Shown here piece after piece: positions 21,701 through 34,149 of a DNA stretch of 64,000 nt (the first letter of the stretch is position 1; each line of letters starts with the position of its first letter). The notes under the pieces were generated by a model. That model saw only the letters and a program-made list of their open reading frames with translations, was not told where the DNA came from and did no database searches. The stretch comes from Hygrophila difformis (lineage: Eukaryota; Streptophyta; Magnoliopsida; Lamiales; Acanthaceae): contig JAOANR010000013.1 of the NCBI GenBank assembly GCA_030278955.1, forward strand, positions 39,220,191 to 39,284,190, in the 5' to 3' direction. Both the position numbers and the translations under genes were made by a program.

Positions 21701-24700
21701 TAGGTGAACTTATGGGAGAGTCGGAACCGGAAATTGATTTCTCACATACCTTAAAATTACAATAGTATATGCACAAAAATGCATCAATTAATTGATCATG
21801 ATTTTGGGAGCGCACTCCTTTAACGCGCATATTTTATTATAATCATCATACCACGAAGCTGCCATCGTCTGTCACAGTAGAGTATCTCAATGTCCAAAAG
21901 TCTCGAGCACACGCCATGGTTGTGAGTGCATAGTACTTTTTAACGAAACATATAATTAGAATTAATCATAAATTAAATATATAGTACTATTTCATAGATG
22001 AAATCATCATTTTTTTTAAACGAACATTTTTATTACCTGTGTATAGACAAATTCAATGGTTCCTCCATTTTCCACAGTATATTTGTCAACAACAGTCATA
22101 TTGCGGCAATGTCGCGACCATAAGGGCCTGTCTTTGAGGATTTCAATTGCCTACAGGACCAGTTGTGCAAACGATTAAATTTCAAAAACTATAATAAGTT
22201 GAAGAAGGGTAGACTATCATATTAAAAATAGAGTGTTCCGAGCATGCCTTAACAGCATCATAAGGTATTGAAACACACGCCCTTCCTGCCACTCCAATGC
22301 AAGAAGGAGATGACACATAGAAAGTACCAACTGAACCCGGATTGTACACCTGAAAGGGAACAAATGAATTTTAAATGATGGATCAACAAAAGAACCAAGA
22401 AAGATTGAAATTAACACTTATTTGAAAAGATGTGACAGTCATGATAATTAAACCTTAAGTCCGGGCGCTGGGTTCCAGTGAATGGCATTCCCAACAGCTT
22501 TCGCGAGGAACTCAGCTTTGGTTTCTTCAGCCAGCGCAAAAACACTGTACATGTATATCATATAGTTCAACAAAATTAAAGCGCAATCTGTAGTATATAT
22601 AATTCGATCTGGAATACATTATGCAGACTTGTTGCAAGGTACAATATATTTATACCTCATGTTATCTGCCATATCAACAGGCGCTAGAGGGGCAGGAGGC
22701 GGAGGAGGAAGATGATTACTTGGTTCGGGCTGCTGATGTGCTGTACCCAAGAAGTTATTTGAAGCAGATAACTGCAAAATGATAATGCTCTGTTCAAAAC
22801 AAAACTCCAAAACAATGTTTTGGGAAATTTTAAGAAGTATGCATGAACTTTTAATCATTATTATATGGAAACAGATTAACTTGCACTTTCAACATTCTTA
22901 AAAACTTCTCCCGTTCATTTGGAAGGTTTTTACTCTGTTGGTCCCTTCAAAGACTCTGCGCGGACATATCCACAACTTTAAATGCACACAAAACATATCT
23001 TATTGTATAATTGATGAGTATGCAAAATATTATATGATCTGCACTCACATAATGGGATGAAAACTTAAACAGTGATAATAAGAAAGCGAATATAGACATG
23101 ATCTGATCAGATCTATGCGCCAACAAATATTTTCGCTATATGATTCTACAATTGAACTGATGCACAATCAATCGAACATATTAAGAAAAACATTTACCAA
23201 AATGAAGATTAGTTTCTCGGATATAATAATAAATCACACCATCTATATGTCCCCTTTCGACAATCTATTTTAAATATAACACTAAAACATTACCATCACA
23301 TCACATGTTCTAATTTTTTTTCTGAATAATATGATCAAAGGTTTTTTAATCCACATGTTGGTTTTAAGTATTAAAGATTCCTCACCTCAAGGAAGCGCAA
23401 CAGGTTTGCGAGCAACTGATGGAATAGTAGACTGTGTTGAATTAGTAATGTTCTCAACACAAAACAGAGTTTATTGTTGAAGGGTGGTTTTAGAAACTCT
23501 GTTTTTGTAACGCTGGTATATGGCGAATATATATAAGGGAAGGCGGGTACTATGTACCAAGAGGGCCGGTGTTGGTTTGGACTTGATGAATCAAATTTGG
23601 TATGAATATGAAATGAACTTGCTTTTAACACAGACTAGCAAAGTAATTACCATCCTATCTAAAAGTTTAAAATCATAAAAAACGCATCGTTTTATAATTA
23701 TTACTACTTCCTCCGTCTCACTATTTTTATTACGGACCCACCCAGCACGTATGTCGATACACATTTTTAATGGTTAATAACTTAAATTGTGTACAACGAA
23801 AATTCAACGAAAATTTATAAAAGTTAATTGTCTAAAACTACAATATTAGACGAATCTAACAAGATCTCAGTTGACTATGTTTTTTCTTACATAACTATGA
23901 TAAAAATTCGAATCAAAGTTAAACAGTGAATAGTGGCAAAAAACTATCCGTAACAAATATATTGAGACAGAGGTAGTATTAATTACTCCAGCGCAATTCA
24001 AAATGATGGTTGGTCTTTGTTCGTAATATCGAATCAATTCTTCATAATTATTATCATCATATATATGGGCAGTAGAAATGATGGTTCTTGTGAATACATG
24101 GGCAGGAAAATTTTTTTAAATAAAAATATAAGGGCGAATTAATTATAGCTAACGTGAATTTAAAATCTCGAATCTTCTCTTTTTTTCTAAAGGAGAAAGT
24201 CCAATAATGTGTAATCATTGAATGTATGCCTAAATAACGCATTTTTTAGCGATACCTAAATAACATTTTCACTTAAAATGCAATGTTTATTGACAAAAAT
24301 AAAATGAAATTTTCACTAAAAATTGCAACATTTAAGTTACAAAAAACCTCTGAGTTTATTTATGTTCACAACAAAAAAGTATGCGGTTAGCGACACTTAA
24401 GTGTCGTTAAAACATTAGTAGAAAATAAAAATTGTTATGGTTAATTAGTGACGTCTTTAGCGACCCTTTCTAACGCGTGCTTTCTAACATGTCACTACTA
24501 AGCAGATTTATTTGTTGTGTTTTTACAGCAATTAGTGATGCAACTAACTAGTGCTGTGTATATTTTGTTTATGGCTTTTGTCATTGTTTATAATATACTT
24601 CCATTTGTTGTATTTCAGTTCTATTTTTGAATTCATTGTAATGAAGTATCACTTTTATCATAGGCAAGTGCATACCATAGTGAAGTTCATGTGAAATAAT

Positions 24701-27263
24701 GCATGGGTTTCACTTCTGGAGGCGTTTTGGCGTTTGGTAAGAGTGATATTACATTATTATAAGTGAAAATGTAATTACTAGTAATACGAGATTATTGGGT
24801 ATATGATATTTTTTTTAACATTTTAAAATCAAAGTACGTGTGAAGATGTGAATCTTATCAAACTAATTTATATAGTAATAGTATAGAAGATAATTGTATG
24901 CAAATTATTATGTTTTAGGAATATAATTATTAATTTAGTTTATCTAAGTTAATTATTAATTATTTTATGTAATTGTAGATAAAACTTAAGTATAAATAAA
25001 TATTTTTGAAAAACATGAGAAAATATTTATTAAAAATAAAACATTTTGAGAAAAAAATCACTTGTATTTTCCAAATTAAATATGCATGTTCATACAATTT
25101 CAGATAATTAAAAAATTACCATTATATACAATTTTATAAATTAAAAGTAACATGTGGATAATAGTGAAAAAGACAATTTAATATCAAATTGAAAAGATAT
25201 AAGAAATTTGAGGTAAGTCATTTTAAAACTTTTCTTTGTATATAATTTTATAGTTTAAAATGACAAAATGTAATCTAGTATAAAAAGTATATACTAAGAT
25301 TCTTATTAAAGTGATAATCCGACGTTCGAATTAAGATATCCACAACCAAACACCCCCTATTTAGGTTTTAGAGTTTATAATCTATATCATCTTTTGTTAA
25401 GATATTTGGATCTTCGTGTCAATTCCGGGCATACTACTTAGCGAAAAGATTTAGTTATGGGAAATCGCAGTTTCGTTAGTATTTCAGTAGCTGATCAAGG
25501 GCGGAAAGAAAGCATGCAAGGACACCTACGGGATACTGTATATAGTTTCCTTAGTTATATTCTCTCCGTTTTTTTTTTTTTTTTTTTGGTGTAAATTAAT
25601 GTCCATTTTCACTTCTTTAATTGTTTTAAAATAAGTGTTACAATTCTATATTTGGTAAGATAAAATAGGCGAGAGGGGAGAGCGAGATGAGAGATTATAA
25701 TACTTTTAATGAATACCTTAAAGATGTGCCAAAGAAAAAGTGGGCACTTAAAACAATGAATGAGTATTATGTATAATACTGAAAATAACATTTTGGTTGG
25801 ATGAAAACAAACTAAAAGAAAAATTCATTTTTTGCGACAAAAGGTTTTGGTACTAAACTCTATTCTGTCACAATAGCAAATTTTTGCATTTTGTGATGAA
25901 TTTTTTTCGTCGCAAAAATGTTTTTGTACAAAAAAGGACTTTTGTGACGAAAGGTTTTCTTACAAACTAGAATCCATCGCAAATTCTGTTTTAATAGACA
26001 AAACAATGTCTTTTATAAATGGATTTCAATGATTGCGATGAAAAAATTTTGTTGCAAAATAAAACTTTGCAGTGACAATGAAATTTTTTTATGATGAGGT
26101 ATACAAACAATTTCATTTTGTGGTATATGACTATATCTAATTATCTCCAGTTGTCGAAGTCAGGATAGACACATTGAATGCATAAATGGTAACTTGACAT
26201 TTTGAAGTTCACGATTTAGTCCTATTTTTATTTATTGGCTGTAGGCCTGTAGCTAGTAAAATGGTCCCTGTAATATCCTTCAAATTTAGTCCTTTAATCT
26301 CTTTCAATATTCAGCATATTTGGTCCTTTATAGATAATAATGCAACCATTCCAATACACCTTAAAATTAAAGGACAAAATGTGTTAGTTCTGAAAGATTC
26401 TAATTCAATTTGTTAGAAGACCATTATTGCATGAAATTCGTCACGTGTTTAATTTTTGGGAAAATGTGATCTTCCTTTATTATAAGATGTGCAGAAAACT
26501 TATAATAAGAAACGAGATGTAGATGCAACTAATTAGGTATAAACACCGACACGATGCATGTCGAAAAGATGTACGTACATGAAAGACTTGATTCTGAAGC
26601 TGTTCATTCTCGGCTAAAATCTGGACCAACTTTTTCTGCAATCCATCATTCTCATCCTTTAACAATCTGTTGGCTGAAGTCAGGCGTTTGTGTTCCGAGA
26701 GCAGGTAAGTATTTTCTTTCTTTTGCTTCTCCCGGCACCTGAAAATTAAATAGATCAGCGGCAGAGAAAATGCATCGAATGTTTGCATTATTATCTTGAA
26801 GTTAGATTAGTTCTAAGTCACCTGCAGGCAAAACTGTACAGACCAGAAAATGATATCCAGTATTTACAACAACATTAAAAATTTCTCATTGAAAAGTACA
26901 TGTAAAATTTTATAGGGATCAAAAGTCACCAATTTCTCATTTCCTATTACATAAATCTTATTAAGCAAAGGGTAGAAATTGTTAGGGAATGGAATTCAAA
27001 ACTAGCTAATTGTACTGGTGATGACATACAGACCTGCGGTTTTGGAACCAGACTTTGAGCTGCCTCGTGTCGATGCCCCTTAAAAGAGGATGCTCTTGAA
27101 TGATCTTAAGTTGCTGCGTATGGCTTGGATTCGAGCACTCCAAGTAAATTTTCTCAAGAAGGTCAATCTGTTCTTTCGTGTATCGAGCATATCTTCCTCC
27201 ATCATGAGATTCTCCCCTCAATCTTTTCCCTCCCTCACCATTCGCGACTCCTCTTCTTGCCAT
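18781..27263 (-). CDS. Class III HD-ZIP transcription factor, divergent, 18 exons
   Basis: A homeodomain-leucine zipper regulator with START and MEKHLA domains. The family controls meristem, leaf-polarity and vascular patterning. Exons in order: 27034-27263, 26588-26738, 22656-22771, 22454-22544, 22248-22349, 22037-22150, 21852-21935, 21597-21749, 21394-21468, 20913-21019, 20638-20800, 20347-20532, 20194-20271, 19966-20097, 19544-19860, 19315-19414, 19039-19191, 18781-18933. All junctions keep frame, giving 834 residues and 18 exons, as usual for the family. Homeodomain about 24-85 (KVWFQNRRCREKQ intact), zipper about 86-127, START about 167-385, MEKHLA about 695-834 ending LAFTNWQF. Conserved cores (AEETKAEFLAKA, ARDFWTLRYS, FNDAVNCF, MARQYVQNVI) sit in a strongly diverged background. 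The donor after exon 5 is GC, not GT. The exon 4/5 junction reads PGLK|VYNPGS where the family has PGMK|PGPDS, so the miR165/166 site is missing. No stop or frameshift was found. Confidence 0.92.
22772..26587 (-). other. Large second intron of the HD-ZIP III gene (3.8 kb)
   Basis: It separates the zipper exon from the START-domain exons and is many times longer than the other introns. It contains the Stowaway MITE at 23704-23976, a perfect palindrome at 24391-24406, a possible MITE with GGCGTTTGGT / ACCAAACACC ends (24729-25354), a T run at about 25567-25588 and a tttgtgacgaaaggttt repeat cluster at about 25820-26090. No extra exon with family similarity was found. Confidence 0.7.
23704..23976. 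mobile_element. Stowaway-type MITE, copy 1 (273 bp)
   Basis: The terminal inverted repeats are ctacttcctccgtctca and tgagacagaggtag. TA lies on both sides (23702-23703 and 23977-23978), the Tc1/mariner target duplication. The interior has no coding capacity and is closely similar in order and wording to 59882-60140 (for example gacgaatctaacaagatctca in both). It lies in intron 2 of the HD-ZIP III gene. Confidence 0.88.
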
Positions 27264-29860
27264 TTTCTCAACCAAACTTATATCCTCCAGACAACTTAAT
27301 TAGCCTTGCCTGCACATGCATTCACCAAATTAGTTATATTTTTTGGACTAAAAATATTACCGTTTCCTTCTGAAATACATCTTAGTTATTATGAATAAAA
27401 ACATATAAGAACAAACACAAATTATTACAGAGGAATTGTTGCTTGCCAAAAGTTTGAATTTTTTATGAATTCAAAGATATTAAAGGGTTACATAACTTAC
27501 AAACCTTCAACAACCTTAGAGCAAATTTTATCAGATAGTCTTAAAACAACAAAACAAACTCATTCAGAAATATTAATATGCCAAAAAGTTGAATACTCCT
27601 AATCAAATCATATTATTTGAATTCAAACTTTTAGATTTTTCACCAACCCACATCACTGTATCACCTGAATCTTCAGTTACAGTTCAAAACTCAATTTGCT
27701 TCCACATTACAACCATCTAAAAATTTAATTAACGAATCTGCATTTAACGATGAGGTTGCATTTTACGTACTGCCACGATGGCAGGATATACTGCAATAAT
27801 GTACACAATTAAATAACTACGTATATTCATGAATGCTCGTGGACAAAAATCATGAAGCTGTCGTCTACTACAACACGTATGCAAAAAAGCGAGAAAAGTA
27901 AAAATAGCCGTTATTTAGTTAAACCAGATCAAACCACAGATGAACAAACACAAACAACTCATTTATTTTATGGAGTATAATTATAAAAAAAATTCAATAG
28001 TATTAGGGGAAATGTCTATTACCAATTGCAACTCGACACTGTCCAAGTACTGTACCTGGTATGTGCCAATGGACCTGCTTTTAAATGTACGAGAAAAACG
28101 AAATAACTGCTACCTAATTACAGAGGAATCATTACAAAATGAATTCAATGCGTTGCACAAAAGGAAATAATGTGAATGGGAGTTTCCAGATTTGCATCTC
28201 ATCCATTGAAACATAAATCCTACCGCGCCTGTGACTAACCACATTAGACACCTGATAAACACTAAGTAAATGAGTCATAATTGCTAACAGAAGCAAACAG
28301 GAATAATAATTCCATCCAGTCTGTATATTTTAATTTCAGAATCTCAGACATAAATTTCCCAGTAAAAAATTCGTGGATGATGACAGATCTTGTATTGTAA
28401 CTTATCCTCATTTGAGATTTGCTGCTTTGAGTTTTGAGTTGGTACAAATGTTTAATTAAGTTAATTAGTTGATAATCTTTTTTTAGCTACAACGAGACGG
28501 AGACGAAGGCTATTCGAATTATAGCCAGATCACGACGCACGCCTCTGCCACCAACTTATTCAAATAACAGGTGAAGACAAAGGGTATTCGGAAAATCTGA
28601 ACTCTTTGCAATTATAGTCCAACTATAGCGCTCGCCTGAGCCACCAACTTAACCAAACATAGGGGGCAAATCATAATAGCTCCAAAAGATAACTGTTGAG
28701 GACTGATATATGCTATTGTATTCTCCTCTCTAACAGTTTAAGTTTTTACAGAGTTGATTCTCTAACATGGTATTATCCAAGGTTTTATATATCGGTATCG
28801 GTGTCTATATCGGACATATAATTTTACGGAAATTTCGGAGATATTTGTAATTTTTTGATGAAACCACATCGAGTTGCTGAGATGATGAAAATGAATATAT
28901 TCCAAAATTCCTCCTCTGTTGCTACATAAATTAATAATACGCTGACAATATACTTATTCCATGATATACTATATATACTGATAACATTGTCGATATCATG
29001 CATTATAAATTGATTGAGAATATTTTGACTTAACATAGATGAAAATAAATTAATTAGATGACATAATCAATATATATCAAAATATAAATTTTAATTTTGT
29101 TTACATTAAAAAAAAATTAAAATCTAGAAAAAAATTTAAAAAAATAAAAATTTCGGGAAAGTTAACTACTATGGGTTAATTTTATATTTTTTCTTATTTT
29201 ATTAAATAATCAAAGGACCGTGAAATCATAAAATCGATCAGCAACATAATTTCCTCAGTTATTCTTTAATCTTTAATATGCAGAATATAATAATTAATCC
29301 CTCTATTTTCTCTATTGTTTTTATTCCAATTGTACATGCAATTCAATATATATTTTAAATAATTAATGACTCAAATTATGTATAATTAAATATTGTAAGA
29401 AGTTGATATTTTTAAATTACATGATCAGGTGAATAAAATAAAACCTCGCACTTGATTATATTTTTTTTCTTATATGTGTAATAAAAAGTTGGGCAAAGTT
29501 GAACAATGATCAATGCTAATAAAATTTTCAAAACAATCAATAAATACATAATTCACTATCTTGATGTACTACCAACTATTTGTTAGTACATCAAAACAAT
29601 CAATCTAGACCATTAAAAATAATCTAATGGTTATAATTTAAAAAGTGTATAATTGTCAAAATAAAATGATGATTAATTATCAATTCTTAACATTTCTGTA
29701 CTTAAATAGATATTAACAAATCTATAACATGCGCATGTCCTTTTACAACGAAAAGAATACATTTGACGAATATATAATTTCAATATGTTTTATAAAACAT
29801 ATATAATAATACTAACATAACAACCAGATAATCGGTGAAACACACATTTTCAAGTTGCTA
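27264..29860. other. HD-ZIP III upstream region and gene-free DNA
   Basis: The promoter and 5' leader of the minus-strand HD-ZIP III gene should lie just right of 27263, but no specific element is evident. Two related ~70-bp segments with the phrases attatagcc/attatagtcc and gccaccaactta sit at 28502-28566 and 28576-28660. At 29567-29597 there is a 9-bp stem (gatgtacta ... tagtacatc). The rest is AT-rich and unremarkable. Confidence 0.4.
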
Positions 29861-29869
29861 AAATACACA

Positions 29870-30312
29870 TTATCGAGTCACTGAAATTACACACAGAGTA
29901 TGCTGAAAAGTACTACTGTATGTCGCTAAAATATTACATAACACGTCGCTGAAATATTATATAGCACTTTGCTGAAATACACACAAGTTTGTCGCTGAAA
30001 TATGTTAGACCAAATAATTGGGGTTTCAACTTTTTCAAGAATCCATTCTTGTACGCATACATCAACCACATACTTATCGCTAAAATCAACATTATGAAGT
30101 CGCGAAAAAATACTATAGTATGTCGCTAGAATATACTATAATTAGTCGCTGAAATATTTATATAGTATGTCATGTTTAATCAGCAAGTCGCTGAAAATGT
30201 ACACAAGATGTCGCTGAAATGTACTAAGTCGTTGAAATATACTACTGTGTGTTGCTGAATACATACAGGTTGTCGCTGAAATGAACACCCTCTTAAGTCG
30301 CTGAAATGTGTT
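29870..30312 (+). repeat. Array of ~16 copies of a GTCGCTGAAAT motif
   Basis: The motif (a/t)gtcgctgaaata and close variants recur about sixteen times in about 440 bp. Spacing is irregular (about 15-80 bp) and the intervening AT-rich text (tacacaa, tatacta) is only loosely repeated. All copies point the same way. It is not a simple tandem repeat with a fixed period, and I do not recognise the family. Confidence 0.7.
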
Positions 30313-32813
30313 TGCGTTAAAATGCAAATAATGATGAAATTGACTATTTTACCCTTTCAGTTAATCCGGCCCATTGAAATTCACAACTCATCAACGGTTT
30401 GGATGTGCCTAAGTACATCAAGAGAGTGAAGGGCTCTCCACACTCTAACAAAAGCGATTATTTATTACTATATCCACTATCATTCACCTACTACCTAAAT
30501 TCACTTGCCGAACTCAAACACGACAAATTCAATTGGATTGAGGAAGTGCTACATTGGAGTGGGCGAATACATCTTTTAAACTTTTGGTTGGTGAAAATTA
30601 TTAATTTTTTACCAACAACAATTATTTTGAGTGGTCATTGTTCTAGTCGCTTAATTAAGACATTAACTATTAAGTTTCGATAACATTAACCATTTCTTTT
30701 CTTTTTTTTCTTTTTTTTTCTCAAGTATGAAAAAATTAAATTTGCTTTAATCGTGTAATAAATTGAGAAGTCAACTTACCATACAACAAAGTATAGCATA
30801 ATTAAGGTTAATTTTACGCAATTAATATATAAATAAATGCCACACATCGTCCATTTACTACACTTCAATTGTATGATTCTCTCATAATGAGCCTTTTTTA
30901 TTTTACGATTCTCTCAAAATGATTTTTATATTTTTATTTATAAAAAATTTGAATATTTGAGAGCAAGCGGATCGATAGAAGATTGTGAGGAGAAAAAAAC
31001 AAATGGCTTGAGAATTGAAATTAATCGACTTGGTTCTTATCAATCCTCTAATTTTACAACCGATCGTTTTTTTTTTTTTTTTGGCGGGTACAATTGGGTT
31101 TGTTCGGTAGTTAAATAATTTTTTCTTTATTGTAGTGCCAATTTTTAGTGTTCGCCGACCGAGATAGGGTTAAATATGGGATTAAATAATTTTATTTTTA
31201 TTATTTTAATATATTTTAAAAAATTAATTAAATCTCCGGTCCCTCAACCGTACCCTTGACATTGCTCGCCCCCTATTGTTTAGGGAAATTTTTTTTTGAA
31301 TGACACTCTTGTTGAGGGAATCTTTATATTTATTAATTTTTATTGTCTTTGTCCTTAATAATAATATTTTTATCTTTCGAAAAGAGAAATTTATTATTAA
31401 TGTTTTCATTTATCCATTTAATTCAATAATATACTTATGTAATAATATTGGGAAATCACAAAGTATAATTGACTCTTCAATTGACCAAACTACGGCTGCG
31501 ACCCGTCTATATATTATTATGTAAATTACATTATATATGTAATATGTAATAGGTATAGGAGCATTACATATTATATATTGAGATTAATTAAAAGTTCTAA
31601 AATATAATTTGATTGTGAGAACAAAATTATAAATTAATCATATGTATATAATTATTAAAAAAATATATAATATTGAGTAATAACATTAGGCTTAATAATT
31701 TCAATATACTATAACGAGTAATAACGAGTAATGGTTTATGAACAGTATCTTTCAAAAGTGAAATTTCAGTTGTGCCCTTCTTGTCCTTTTCCCGCCCTCC
31801 TTTTCATTTCCTTGCATCCCATTCGTAACTCCCTTCCGTTTGCTTATTTTCAGTGCCGCGTCTGCCGCCAGCCTGTTGCGAGCGAAACCTTTCCTTGCGC
31901 CGCCGCTTCCCGTCGTGCCAAACATTAAATTTCTTTCTTATGTTTGTTGCTAGAATGGTAGCGGATCAAAACAAATTTTAGTGGTGTCATAAAAAATGAT
32001 GAAAGCTAAGCTGAAATTAGGGATAATAGTGATAATACAAAATATATTCAGAAAAGCTAAGTTGGAATTGATAACAGTGATATCATCATCATAGAAATTG
32101 AGTTGGTGCACCAAACCAAATAGTAAATTTTTTAAGCTTTAAATTGCAATTTCATCAATTTGAATGATGTCACCATAAAAATAAAATGGATGACAATTAA
32201 ATATAAACAAAATTAACCAAAAAAATCAATTTTATCAATTTAATATAAATGATGACCCGTGTTACCGTGTACCCACTCAGTTGTTAATAACATATCCACC
32301 CGCCATCACATGAACCCGATTTCATGTGTTAAGAAATATAACGAGTACATTAAAGTCATTTATTCACAATTCTATTTTTATTTAAAAAAAAATGTACAAC
32401 TCTATTCTTTTTTATATATTAAAGTGACTCTTTAAACGTTTTAGGTTCAAAAGAAACTTCGTTTTTTTTTTTTTTTTACATTTATTAGACACTCATAATT
32501 ACTCAAATAAATTATATACAAATAAGTCTTAGTGTGAAATTAAAAAGGATTTTATTTTTATTATTTAATATAATTTTATGTTAATTAAAGCATACTTCTA
32601 CTATTTTATTTTCATTGTTCAATATTTATTATATATTGTATATTTATTAATACAGGAGAATAGTTTTAATTTCCATTTATATATTATTCAGTAAAACTAC
32701 TTTTTTTTTTCGTTTTTTTAATTCTTAAATAATTTTTAAATGGTTATAAGATCATTTTAGTGGATATATATTTTAAATCTCAAATAGATGTAATTTTCTT
32801 TTCCAAAAGAGAA
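30313..32813. other. Gene-free AT-rich DNA
   Basis: There are T runs near 31066-31081 and 32464-32478. A short GC-richer patch lies at about 31770-31925 (tgccgcgtctgccgcc ... gcgccgccgcttcccg) and stands out but carries only a 65-codon frame without recognisable similarity. Nothing else was supported. Confidence 0.4.
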
Positions 32814-32831
32814 AGAAAATAGATGTAATTT

Positions 32832-33025
32832 GTGTGATTTTTCTAATAATGTGTTTAGGGAATGAGACTTGACTCAAATTGTCATATTCTATGCTTTACA
32901 ATCATAGGTTGGGGGTTCGATTCCCACCAGGCCCCTATCTCTCCTCTTTACTCATTTGTAATTTGTGCCGCTTAGGCTCCCACACACATTTGCCGACACA
33001 TAGGTATCAATATTTTTAAAAAAAT
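32832..33025 (+). mobile_element. tRNA-derived SINE with 18-bp target duplications
   Basis: A pol III B box (ggttcgattcc, 32914-32924), a body with cacacacatttgccgacaca and an A-rich end are bracketed by agaaaatagatgtaattt (32814-32831) and agaaaatggatgtaattt (33026-33043), matching at 17 of 18 positions. The A box is degenerate. The body matches the SINE at 34160-34330, so both belong to one family, different from the SINE at 11231-11411. Confidence 0.8.
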
Positions 33026-33137
33026 AGAAAATGGATGTAATTTTGCTTTAAGATTATGTTACATTGGTAAAATCTAATATACAATATCCAATTTGTAATG
33101 TAAAATCTAATGTATATCTGTATTCTTTTACACTTGG

Positions 33138-33532
33138 AGGGTGTATTCGATTGAGAGTTTATTAGATTTTTATGGACTTTAAAAAGTTGGTGGATTTAAA
33201 AAGTCCATAGACTCCACATAGAGTTGACTAATTTATATAGAATTCATGAAGAGTCTTGAAGAGTCTGACTGATTTTAGAGAGATTTTGTTTAGTTATATT
33301 TTTTAAGAGAAACCATTAAATCTATAAAGAATTGAAATTCATAAACTGTTGAATACCTCTAAATTTTTAAACTTTTAAAAATCTGTACTGAATACCTCTA
33401 GATTTTTAAAGATATTTTAAAATCTGTATTGAGTACTTCAAAATTTTTAAAGACTTTTAAAATTTTAGATTGAATACACCCCAACTTTAGAAATCCAAAA
33501 AACTCCAACAGAGTCTTGATTGAATACACCCT
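33138..33532. mobile_element. MITE with AGGGTGTATTC termini (395 bp)
   Basis: The left end agggtgtattcgattgaga and the right end tcttgattgaatacaccct are inverted repeats (16 of 19 positions). Near the right end there are imperfect ~38-bp repeats (gaatacctctaaatttttaa type) and a second internal gattgaatacacccc at about 33464-33481, as if the terminus had been duplicated. The target duplication is unclear. Confidence 0.6.
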
Positions 33533-34149
33533 ACTATATTTATCTTTATAATTTAAGAATTCCATGCTAAGTGGATAGCTTAACTCTAGAGTTTTTGTTA
33601 TCCAATTTTTCAAAGTGGATCCCTCAATATATTTACAGTTGTTAAAAAAATTTCTTTTTTTATTCAATTTTTTTATAAAAAGAAAGAAAGAAAGACTAAT
33701 TTTTAACAACTGGATTTTAATGCATTATTTATCAATAAATAAATAATAGTACTAATTAATGGGCCGTTGTTCCCCCATAGCGCCCGTATCCTCTGAGCTC
33801 AAGTTCAAGGTATCCATGATATGGGCCGTATTGGACCAACAGCCCAGCCCCTTTAGCCTTCTCCCATTTTCTTAAATTTTATTTTATCCCAGCATTAAGT
33901 AAATAAATAAATATTGTGATTTAATTTATTTATTTTTATAAAAAAAAAAATTAGAAAATATAATATATAACAATTGACCCAAAAATCTAAGTCGAATGCA
34001 AACGCATTTCGTCTGAGTGTGGGTTCTTGCAGCTTAAGCAAAAGATTTTGGGTTTGAGCCCTTTTATATGCAAAATTCTGCTTTTAGAGAGACAATCCTT
34101 CAATAGTCACCAGATCCTCGAAAGATTAGTCTTAATTCCAATTTGGCAT

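Noticed and set aside
23371..23631. Frame ending LLFHQLLANLLRFLEVRNL considered as an extra HD-ZIP III exon
   Set aside because: The zipper exon (ending 26588) and START exon (beginning 22771) join in frame without it, and it has no family similarity.
24729..25354. Possible 626-bp MITE with GGCGTTTGGT / ACCAAACACC ends
   Set aside because: The end repeat is only 10 bp with a mismatch and no target duplication was seen; mentioned only within the intron entry.
28502..28660. Pair of related ~70-bp segments considered as SINE or tRNA pieces
   Set aside because: No convincing A and B boxes at the right spacing and no A tail.
31731..31928. GC-richer 65-codon frame with CxxC-like text
   Set aside because: No start context, no recognisable domain and no splice partners.
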